Below are positions 1 to 5,293 of a stretch of DNA of 7,302 nt, in pieces. The stretch is from Pseudobdellovibrio sp. (GTDB lineage Bacteria > Bdellovibrionota > Bdellovibrionia > Bdellovibrionales > Bdellovibrionaceae), in NCBI GenBank assembly GCA_025449725.1, contig JANWIU010000109.1, positions 1 to 7,302 on the forward strand, written 5' to 3'. The notes beneath the pieces are model-generated. The model was not told the DNA's origin. It made no database searches and worked only from the letters and a program-made list of their open reading frames with translations. How positions within the stretch are numbered: position 1 is the first letter of the stretch; every line of letters begins with the position of its first letter. A program made the position numbers and the translations under genes.

Positions 1-676
1 CCGGGAATCTCATTGTGGCGGTTACGGTCTGTTCGATTTCGGGTAAGCGGTTCGCCGGGCTTGCGGCCATTGCAAAAACTTCGATTGGTTCGTCACGCAT
101 CAGGTACCGGGCGGCATTAATACAGTAAATTCCGAGATCATGCAGCGGAGTACCGCCTTCTTTCGCTTCTGCCCGGATATTGTTTCCTTTAACCTGATGG
201 CCGAATTCAGAGGTAATGTAACGAGGAGTCCCGATCTTTCCGGACTTTAAGAGTTCGATGGCTTTCAAATTCGATGGATCAAAATGTAGCCGGTAAGCGG
301 TCATTAGCTTTACGCCATTGTGACGGGCAACCCGAATCATTTCTTTCGCGTCCCTGGCGGTTACGGCTAAAGGTTTTTCACAGAGAATGTGCTTTCTGGC
401 TTCGGCTGCGCGAATAACAAATTCATAATGCATTCGGTTCGGCAAAGCGACATAGACGGCGTGGATGTTATCATCAAACAAGCATTCATCAAATTCGCGG
501 TACAAATAGCAATCACTGACTTTGTACTTTTTTGAGAGTGTCCGCAGTTTTACTTCGTCGCCGGAAACAAGCGCTGTCAATTCTGATTTTTTTGAATTTT
601 TAAATGCGGGCAATACCGCCACTTGTGCAATATGACCCAATCCTACTACCGCATAATTCACTTTTTTGCTTTGCAT
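1..676 (-). CDS. Gfo/Idh/MocA-family NAD(P)-dependent oxidoreductase, N-terminal part (cut by window edge)
   Basis: The minus-strand frame is open from ATG at 676 to the left edge, giving 225 codons of a protein usually about 350-370 residues long. The N-terminus is a Rossmann fold with G12-L-G14-H-I-A17 (GxGxxA dinucleotide site). The family motif E100-K101-P102 follows and contains the conserved catalytic lysine. Then come AYRLHFDPSN (about 127-136) and H179-D180-L-G-I-Y184-C-I-N187, whose Asp/Tyr spacing matches the catalytic pair of glucose-fructose oxidoreductase. The closest look is to that soluble GFOR-like branch, which acts on sugars or cyclitols, but the substrate cannot be read from the sequence. 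No signal peptide is seen, so a cytoplasmic enzyme is expected. The start is supported by an AAGGCGAGG-like ribosome binding site just upstream on the minus strand. The gene is divergent from the hemerythrin gene. The C-terminal part lies outside the window. Confidence 0.93.
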   Translation of the reverse strand, partial: MQSKKVNYAVVGLGHIAQVAVLPAFKNSKKSELTALVSGDEVKLRTLSKKYKVSDCYLYREFDECLFDDNIHAVYVALPNRMHYEFVIRAAEARKHILCEKPLAVTARDAKEMIRVARHNGVKLMTAYRLHFDPSNLKAIELLKSGKIGTPRYITSEFGHQVKGNNIRAEAKEGGTPLHDLGIYCINAARYLMRDEPIEVFAMAASPANRLPEIEQTVTATMRFP

Positions 677-780
677 GATGCCTCGCCTTAATTTTGGTTT
701 GATTTATTGATTGAAGACTTACTTGCAAACAGTAAACCAGATGGCACTTGAATTGCTTTTTGTAACGGTGCCGATAAAAG

Positions 781-786
781 AAGGAG
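781..786 (+). promoter_or_regulatory. Ribosome binding site that fixes the hemerythrin gene start
   Basis: AAGGAG lies 5 nt before ATG 792. An in-frame TTG at 711 would add 27 residues but has no comparable site, so 792 is the better start. Confidence 0.8.
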
Positions 787-791
787 ATCCT

Positions 792-1484
792 ATGGCTGCT
801 AAAAAGAAGAAAATGATGAAAATAAATTCAAGAAAATCTGCTGCGAAAAAGAAAGTCAGCAAAAAGTCTAAAAGTAAAATGAAAATGTCCTCAAAAGGAA
901 AAGGCAAGAGAGCATCTGAAAGCAGCGAAGAAATTATTTCGCTGATTTTGGCCGATCATAAACCGCTTAAGCATCTTATCAAAACAATGAAGAGTGAACG
1001 TGCCGAAGATTCAGAAAAAATTCAGGCATTTAAAGAGTTCGCAAAGCTGTTGACAGTGCATGCTAAAGCGGAAGAAGAGGCGCTGTACACTTACATGAAA
1101 AAAGTAAAGGACCTGCGTGAGCACGGCTTTGAAGGTCAGGTGGAGCATAATCTTGCCGACCAAGTAGTGGAAGAGGCCAAACGGGCAACTGAAAAGGACT
1201 TGAAACTGGCGCAGATCAAGGTTTTGGCTGAACTGGTTGAACATCACATCGAAGAAGAGGAAGAGGACATGCTGCCTGAATTCAGAAAAGAATCTATTCT
1301 TGAAGATCGGGAGGATATCGGACGTCATTACTTAGAACTCAAGGAAAAACTTGAAGCCGAAGGTTCTGACGATGCTCCTCGTGAAAAAGACATTGAAAGA
1401 AACCCCCACCATCACGCTGAAAGATTGAAAAAGTGTGAAATAAACAAGGGCTTTTTAAAGCCCTTTTTTTTATTCTTTTTTTGA
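792..1484 (+). CDS. Hemerythrin HHE-domain protein with lysine-rich histone-H1-like N-terminal tail
   Basis: The protein has 230 residues. Residues 1-40 contain 17 Lys and 2 Arg and no acidic residue, in AAKKK / SKKSKSK-type runs like bacterial histone-H1-like tails. Residues about 46-170 are a helical hemerythrin cation-binding domain. Plausible di-iron ligands are H56 (in ADH), H90 with E94 (HAKAEEE), H119 (VEHN), and H151/H152 with E155/E156 (EHHIEEEEED). The family binds O2, NO or iron, or senses oxygen; this one is probably cytoplasmic. The basic tail suggests nucleic-acid binding, which is inference. The C-terminus is odd: about 14 residues (NKGFLKP followed by Phe/Leu) are encoded by the gene's own terminator hairpin and T-run. 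A one-base loss in the C5 run at 1403-1407 would instead stop the frame at 1428, so a frameshift or stop-codon loss is possible. The gene is divergent from the oxidoreductase and convergent with the small gene at 1525-1737. Confidence 0.9.
   Translation: MAAKKKKMMKINSRKSAAKKKVSKKSKSKMKMSSKGKGKRASESSEEIISLILADHKPLKHLIKTMKSERAEDSEKIQAFKEFAKLLTVHAKAEEEALYTYMKKVKDLREHGFEGQVEHNLADQVVEEAKRATEKDLKLAQIKVLAELVEHHIEEEEEDMLPEFRKESILEDREDIGRHYLELKEKLEAEGSDDAPREKDIERNPHHHAERLKKCEINKGFLKPFFLFFF
1446..1481 (+). terminator. Intrinsic terminator of the hemerythrin gene, lying inside its reading frame
   Basis: AAGGGCTT (1446-1453) and AAGCCCTT (1458-1465) form a stem around a TTTA loop, followed by a T-rich run to 1481. 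Read on the minus strand, the same stem is followed by TTGTTTATTT, so it may also stop the convergent small gene. The stop codon of the upstream gene (1482-1484) lies just after the T-run. Confidence 0.85.
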
Positions 1485-1524
1485 AACTGAAATTAAAAAA
1501 ATAGTAGAAAAATTAGTAAAAAAA

Positions 1525-1737
1525 TTAGATAGCTTCTTGGAAAGTTGCTGAAGAATCCAGGTCAAAACTCAATTGCATAGCGGGAGGGGCTTTGCTGATT
1601 TTGCTTTCAAACGGAGAGGTCTGAACTTCACAACCTGTTGCTGCTTTAAAAAGATGCTTTAAAAAAGCTGCCTTAGCTGAATCCGAAGCATTTTTATTGA
1701 ATCCTAATTCCTGCATAATTTGTCCTGAAGATTTCAT
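1525..1737 (-). CDS. Small hypothetical protein, 70 residues
   Basis: I do not recognise the family. The start at 1737 is well supported by AAGGAG on the minus strand (1749-1744), 6 nt from the ATG. The N-terminal half (about 1-36) looks helical and amphipathic, opening MKSSGQIMQELGF and continuing through an Ala/Lys-rich stretch to one Cys at 36. The C-terminal half is Ser/Pro-rich and probably unstructured. There is no signal peptide or membrane segment, so it should be cytoplasmic. It is convergent with the hemerythrin gene, possibly sharing its terminator, and divergent from the OsmC-type gene. The good ribosome binding site and the non-random composition argue that it is real, but no function can be given. 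Confidence 0.7.
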   Translation of the reverse strand: MKSSGQIMQELGFNKNASDSAKAAFLKHLFKAATGCEVQTSPFESKISKAPPAMQLSFDLDSSATFQEAI

Positions 1738-1743
1738 TTACTT

Positions 1744-1749
1744 CTCCTT
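1744..1749 (-). promoter_or_regulatory. Ribosome binding site of the 70-residue gene
   Basis: CTCCTT on the plus strand reads AAGGAG on the minus strand, 6 nt before ATG 1737. This is the main support for the small gene being translated. Confidence 0.7.
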
Positions 1750-1782
1750 CGCCGATAAATCGTTAACAAAGCAAATGAAGTG

Positions 1783-1793
1783 CCAGGACCTGG
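1783..1793. repeat. Short inverted repeat CCAGG-A-CCTGG in the divergent promoter region
   Basis: A perfect 5-bp inverted repeat with a 1-bp centre lies between the 70-residue gene and the OsmC-type gene. It could be an operator, but could also arise by chance. Confidence 0.35.
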
Positions 1794-1821
1794 ACGGGAT
1801 ATTTTGGTAGTAGTGGCGCTA

Positions 1822-1842
1822 AATTCCCCGAACGGCGGAATT
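1822..1842. repeat. Inverted repeat AATTCC / GGAATT with nested CCG/CGG in the divergent promoter region
   Basis: AATTCC (1822-1827) and GGAATT (1837-1842) flank a CCG-AA-CGG core with one unpaired C, giving 9 matched pairs in 21 bp. It sits about 80 bp before the OsmC-type start and about 85 bp from the small gene's start. It is a plausible regulator site for either gene. No T-run follows, so it is not a terminator. Confidence 0.4.
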
Positions 1843-1910
1843 GTGACCCGAATTAACTCCCTTTTGAAATTTACAGTGGGTTGAATATTGCATGCTGTAT
1901 TTTTGTACAG

Positions 1911-1915
1911 GGAGG
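1911..1915 (+). promoter_or_regulatory. Ribosome binding site fixing the OsmC-type start
   Basis: GGAGG lies 4 nt before ATG 1920. It favours this start over an in-frame TTG at 1881, which has no such site. Confidence 0.75.
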
Positions 1916-1919
1916 TTGC

Positions 1920-2330
1920 ATGTCGGTTGAAGCTGTAAAAAAAATTGGAAATTTTAATTACGAAATTAATGTGGGTGCTCACCGGTTAGTCGCCGATGTT
2001 TCTTCGGATCTTGGCGGTAATGGCTCCGGGCCTGAACCTCACGATTTCTTAGAAAGCGCGCTGGCAGCCTGTACTGCTATCACTTTGCAAATGTACGCAG
2101 ACCAAAAAAACATTCCATTGGAGTGTTGTGATGTGAAAATTAAAATTCTAAACGAAGGCCCGGTAAACAAAATTGAGCGTGAAATCACTCTTGTGGGCGA
2201 GCTGTTGACTGAGGAACAACGACGTTCTTTGTTCGCTGTCGCTGATGAATCTCCGATTTGTAAATTTCTGACAAGAGGTGCGCATATTGAGTCGAAGCTG
2301 AATCAACCGGAACTATTTGTCGGGCTTTAA
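1920..2330 (+). CDS. OsmC/Ohr-family protein (peroxiredoxin-like thiol peroxidase fold)
   Basis: The protein has 136 residues, normal for the family. Cys51 sits at the start of the central helix in LAAC-TAITLQMYA, and the second conserved Cys114 is in ESPICKFL, followed by an AHIESKL strand near the C-terminus. This two-cysteine arrangement is that of OsmC/YhfA-type proteins, which reduce organic hydroperoxides through a reactive cysteine in the cytoplasm. The early G-x-N-G-x-G-P-x-P-H segment (33-41) before the helix matches the usual GG-x-P-x-P-x-x-L entry of the family. An extra Cys69-Cys70 pair is present. I would place it in the broad OsmC group rather than true Ohr; the physiological substrate is unknown. 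It appears to be a single-gene unit, divergent from the 70-residue gene. No clear terminator follows it. Confidence 0.92.
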   Translation: MSVEAVKKIGNFNYEINVGAHRLVADVSSDLGGNGSGPEPHDFLESALAACTAITLQMYADQKNIPLECCDVKIKILNEGPVNKIEREITLVGELLTEEQRRSLFAVADESPICKFLTRGAHIESKLNQPELFVGL

Positions 2331-2480
2331 AATTTAAAAAATACTTTTTTCTGTTTATAAAAACTTAGTGGAATGCTGTCTACTTAGTGCGGACATAAGT
2401 CACCTCTTCAGTTGTAGCTAAAAAGGTTTTGATTAGAAACGTGGCGTGAAGCCTGCAACGCCTTTACTTTCGAGGCTACT

Positions 2481-2966
2481 ATGAAAACCATTTTTGCTTT
2501 CGTTGCGGTGTTCAAAGAAGTATTTTTATATTCGAATTCTTCATTCGGTCAAAACTCTGTTGATTTTTTTCTTTCAGGAATTGTTCCACTGATTAATACA
2601 GCTGAAGTCGTACCTCTTCCTGAATCACAAACATTAAATATTTTGGAAGGCGAAGTGAGAAGGCTTGTAGCGAGAGTGAACGAGACTTCAAATAGTCCGC
2701 GGGGCTATCGTATTCTCGCCAGTTCACAGAACAGTTCAAAATTGCGGAACACAAACCAGCCTGATGCTTTGGTGTCGTATACTTTCAGTTACGGAGGGGC
2801 GCCGTCGTTGGTGCTTTCAAATATTAATCAAGAGGTGAAGCGTGTTCCTTCAGTGACAGGGCTGGTGACGAATGTTTCTGAAGTCCGAGTGAGTCTTGAC
2901 AAACAACCTCAGGCATTAGTAGGAACATATACTGACACGGTGTCGATCTCCATCAGTGCTGATTAG
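2481..2966 (+). CDS. Secreted spore coat U / fimbrial-like beta-sandwich protein
   Basis: The protein has 161 residues with no cysteine. GAGG at 2472-2475 lies 5 nt before the ATG. The N-terminus is a signal-peptide-like MKTIFAFVAVF followed by a charged KE pair, with a plausible cleavage after SSFG at about residue 23, before QNS. The mature part alternates short beta-type stretches: FLSGIVPLI (30-38), a V-N-E-T-S-N-S segment with GYRILASSQNSSKL (66-88), YTFSYGG (100-106), and a final GTYTDTVSISISA (148-160). The SN...GY...S.N..L and GTY.DT.S...  signatures are those of SCPU-domain and related secreted or pilus subunits, which are surface-exposed or periplasmic. No usher or chaperone gene is adjacent, so assembly by that pathway is not supported here. 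The charged residues in the hydrophobic stretch make the signal peptide atypical. The fold assignment is moderate. Confidence 0.68.
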   Translation: MKTIFAFVAVFKEVFLYSNSSFGQNSVDFFLSGIVPLINTAEVVPLPESQTLNILEGEVRRLVARVNETSNSPRGYRILASSQNSSKLRNTNQPDALVSYTFSYGGAPSLVLSNINQEVKRVPSVTGLVTNVSEVRVSLDKQPQALVGTYTDTVSISISAD

Positions 2967-2999
2967 TCTTACAGATTAGCTGTGCAGATTAGTTCGGCG
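2961..2999 (+). repeat. Three degenerate 13-bp tandem units starting GATTAG
   Basis: GATTAG occurs at 2961, 2974 and 2987, exactly 13 bp apart. The first two units also share the ending CA. The first TAG (2964-2966) is the stop codon of the coat-U-like gene. Because 13 is not a multiple of three, the three TAGs fall in three different frames. Confidence 0.6.
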
Positions 3000-3012
3000 C
3001 CTAAAAGCGGAC

Positions 3013-3017
3013 GGGGG
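3013..3017 (+). promoter_or_regulatory. Putative ribosome binding site before a possible ATT start
   Basis: GGGGG lies 5 nt before ATT 3023, the only candidate with such a site in the open frame upstream of the YitT conserved region. Pairing with the anti-SD CCUCC needs one G-U pair. Confidence 0.4.
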
Positions 3018-3022
3018 ATCAC

Positions 3023-3892
3023 ATTCCGAATTCATCTCAGACAACTTCAAAGTTTCTAATTGATATATTTCTTATTACTTGTGGAGTTCTTGCGGCCTGC
3101 ACCGGCTTGCGCGGTTTTTTGCTTCCCAACGGTTTTTTTGACGGCGGAGCGATGGGTATTGCCCTTTTGCTTCACTACTTTTTCAAAGCGGATCTTTCCC
3201 TATTCATAGTTTTGGTAAATATTCCTTTTGTATTATTCGGGTTTCGTCAAATATCTAAAGAGTTTGCGATAAAAAGCGGTATCGCTATTTTTGCTTTAGC
3301 AGTTGCCCTGCATTTTATTCAGATTCCTGTGCTGACAGAAGATAAACTGTTGGTCGCGATTTTCGGCGGAGTGTTTCTGGGAACGGGGATTGGTCTCAGT
3401 ATTCGTGGCGGTGGTGTTATTGACGGAACAGAGGTTCTGGCTGTTCAGGTCAGCCGCAAATCCAGTTTAAGTGTTGGTGACTTTATAGCATTGTTCAACG
3501 GGGCTTTATTTTTGTATGTTGCAGCCTTGGTCAATCTGGAATCGGCCATGTATTCGATGCTGACCTACGCCGCCGCTTCACGCACTGTTGATTTTATTTT
3601 AAACGGTATCGAAGAATACATCGGAGTCACGATTGTATCGCAATACTCAGAAGAAATCCGCACGGTCCTTATTCATAAATTACAGCGCGGAGTAACCGTG
3701 TATAAAACCGAAGGCGGGTTCGGAAAAAAGGGAAGTACTGAAGAACGAAGGGCATTATTTTGCGTCGTTACCCGGTTAGAAGTTACAGATATCCTGGATG
3801 AAATTGAGTTGATTGATCCGGAAGCGTTTATTATTCAAAACCCGATCCGTGACACTCGCGGCGGTATGATTAAAAGGCGTCCGCTCCATTGA
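3023..3892 (+). CDS. YitT-family membrane protein (DUF161 + DUF2179), start probably ATT
   Basis: The protein has 289 residues from ATT 3023, usual for the family. Five or so membrane segments fill about residues 11-200. The signature LLPNGFFDGGAMGIALL (33-49) is followed by an internal repeat-like RGGGVIDGTEVLA (about 128-140). The C-terminal DUF2179 domain (about 205-280) carries GVTVYKTEGGFG and DPEAFII. The role of the family is unknown; transport has been suggested but not shown. The first conventional start in frame is TTG 3107, which would delete the first membrane helix (FLIDIFLITCGVLAACTG) and begin inside the conserved signature region. The frame is open only back to a TAA at 3002-3004 and holds no ATG, GTG or TTG before 3107. 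I therefore choose ATT 3023, preceded by GGGGG, although an ATG-to-ATT mutation or a sequencing error would look the same. Family confidence is high; start confidence is low. Confidence 0.85.
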   Translation: MPNSSQTTSKFLIDIFLITCGVLAACTGLRGFLLPNGFFDGGAMGIALLLHYFFKADLSLFIVLVNIPFVLFGFRQISKEFAIKSGIAIFALAVALHFIQIPVLTEDKLLVAIFGGVFLGTGIGLSIRGGGVIDGTEVLAVQVSRKSSLSVGDFIALFNGALFLYVAALVNLESAMYSMLTYAAASRTVDFILNGIEEYIGVTIVSQYSEEIRTVLIHKLQRGVTVYKTEGGFGKKGSTEERRALFCVVTRLEVTDILDEIELIDPEAFIIQNPIRDTRGGMIKRRPLH

Positions 3893-4004
3893 GGTTGCAG
3901 GGCTAGTCATAGCCTCAGCCGGCAGGGCCAGAAATACCATAAAAACCAAGTTAGTCTGCTGATTTTCAGTTGCTCATCTGAATGTTCACGGACCATAATT
4001 TGAT

Positions 4005-5276
4005 ATGGACATTCAAAATATTAAAAGAGAAGCCATTGCAGGTGTTACGACCTTTTTTACAATGGCCTACATCGTTTTTGTAAACCCTTCGATCCTGGCC
4101 ACTCCCGGTACAGGGATGTCGTTTAGCGGTGTTTTAACGGCAACGGTATTACTTTCATTTTTGATGACGCTATTTATGGGAGTTTATGCAAAACTTCCGT
4201 TTGCCGTTGCACCAGGAATGGGAATTAATGCCTTTTTCACTTTTTCGCTGATTCTGGGGCAAAAAATTCCGTGGCCGATAGCGCTGGGAATGGTTTTCTG
4301 GGCCGGAGTTTTATTCATTCTTATTTCAGTCACGCCGGTTCGGATTGCAATTGCAAATGCAATTCCGCGAAATATTCGAACAGCTGCAGCAGCTGGAATT
4401 GGAATTTTTTTAACTTTTATCGGAATGAAGAATGCGGGAATCATTGTTGCCGATCCTGTGACCTTCGTAAAACTGGGTTCATTCGATAGGCCGGTACTTT
4501 TAAGTCTGCTAGGCCTAGTGATCAGTTTATGGTTTTTGCACCGAAAAAATTCACTGGCTTTCATCGTTGGTATTTTAGCAACCACTGTTATCGCAGCCTC
4601 ACTGGGTATGGTCACAATGCCGCCGTCTATTTTTAGTGCTCCAGATTTTGAAAGTGTGTTGTTTAAACTCGATATTTGGGGTGCTTTACAACTGAGTTTG
4701 TTGCCTGCGATGGTTTCAATTATGTTTACTGATCTTTTTGATTCTATTTCGACATTTGTCGGCGTATCTCAGGCAACAGGTTTAGTCGATGAAAATGGTC
4801 AGGCTAAGAATTTAAAAGAAGGTCTAATTGTGGACGCAGTTGCTACAATGGGCGCCGGGTTAGTCGGCACATCTTCAGGTACGGCCTTTATCGAAAGTAC
4901 TGCCGGCATTGAAATGGGCGGGCGAACCGGGCTGACTTCAATTTTTACCGCGCTTTGCTTTTTGCCGTGTCTGTTTGTTGCACCTTTGGTTGGGATGGTG
5001 CCGGCCTATGCCACTGCACCGGTTTTAATTCTTGTTGGTGCCTTGATGTTTAAATGCGTTTCGGAGTTGTCACTTAAAAATCTGGAAGATGTTGTTCCGG
5101 CGTTTCTTGTCATGGTTTTAATACCGCTTACTTTTTCAATTACGCAGGGAATTTTATGGGGCTTTATCGCTCATGTCGTCATGTATTACATTGCCGGAAG
5201 ACGCCGTGAAGTTCCTTGGATGTTACATTGTTTAGCTGCGATTTCAGTCGGGCTATTGGTGTTGGCACGGTCTTAA
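4005..5276 (+). CDS. NCS2 / AzgA-type purine nucleobase permease
   Basis: The protein has 423 residues, slightly shorter than the usual 430-450, mainly at the N-terminus. It is an inner-membrane protein with about 12-14 segments that imports purine bases (adenine, guanine or hypoxanthine) with protons. Family motifs are FFTMAYIVFVNP (17-28), PFAVAPGMGINAFF (65-78), the transmembrane-8 FTDLFDSIST (241-250) with Asp243/Asp246, and the transmembrane-10 GTSSGTAFIESTAG (288-301) with Glu297, followed by GGRTGLTSI. These place it in the AzgA/PbuG/GhxP branch and not the UraA/xanthine branch; the exact base cannot be told. The ATG at 4005 is the first start after an in-frame TAA at 3996-3998. It lacks a clear ribosome binding site, having only CGGA about 12 nt upstream. 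The cyclase gene begins 17 bp downstream, so co-transcription is likely. I see no purine riboswitch in the 112 bp before it. Confidence 0.92.
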   Translation: MDIQNIKREAIAGVTTFFTMAYIVFVNPSILATPGTGMSFSGVLTATVLLSFLMTLFMGVYAKLPFAVAPGMGINAFFTFSLILGQKIPWPIALGMVFWAGVLFILISVTPVRIAIANAIPRNIRTAAAAGIGIFLTFIGMKNAGIIVADPVTFVKLGSFDRPVLLSLLGLVISLWFLHRKNSLAFIVGILATTVIAASLGMVTMPPSIFSAPDFESVLFKLDIWGALQLSLLPAMVSIMFTDLFDSISTFVGVSQATGLVDENGQAKNLKEGLIVDAVATMGAGLVGTSSGTAFIESTAGIEMGGRTGLTSIFTALCFLPCLFVAPLVGMVPAYATAPVLILVGALMFKCVSELSLKNLEDVVPAFLVMVLIPLTFSITQGILWGFIAHVVMYYIAGRRREVPWMLHCLAAISVGLLVLARS

Positions 5277-5293
5277 GAAATAAAGGTATTAGC

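Noticed and set aside
770..777. GCCGATAA, identical to the sigma-28 (FliA) -10 consensus, also at 1751-1758
   Set aside because: No TAAA-type -35 at the right distance in either place; the first would start transcription inside the ribosome binding site.
1864..1891. Possible sigma-70 promoter TTGAAA / TATTGC before the OsmC-type gene
   Set aside because: The -10 match is poor and the spacer is 16 bp; not strong enough to list as a feature.
1734..1982. 82-codon minus-strand open frame overlapping the OsmC-type start, ending at the small gene's ATG
   Set aside because: It lies antisense to the OsmC coding start and the intergenic region, has low-complexity Arg-rich C-terminal content and no supported start site.
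2443..2462. GGCGT...ACGCC stem before the coat-U-like gene
   Set aside because: Only five pairs around a 10-nt loop; no convincing terminator or riboswitch shape.
3901..3914. Hairpin GGCTA-gtca-TAGCC after the YitT stop
   Set aside because: Five-pair stem without a T-run; too weak to call a terminator.
3893..4004. Purine riboswitch before the nucleobase permease
   Set aside because: None of the conserved purine-aptamer core sequence or its three-stem layout could be found; only two weak overlapping 4-5 bp stems are present near 3959-3982.
4184..4615. 143-codon minus-strand open frame inside the permease gene
   Set aside because: Antisense shadow of a membrane protein coding region with no family resemblance or start signal.
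5216..5293. In-frame upstream ATG for the cyclase gene
   Set aside because: It would overlap the permease gene by 61 bp and lacks a ribosome binding site; the ATG at 5294 has AAAGG at good spacing.
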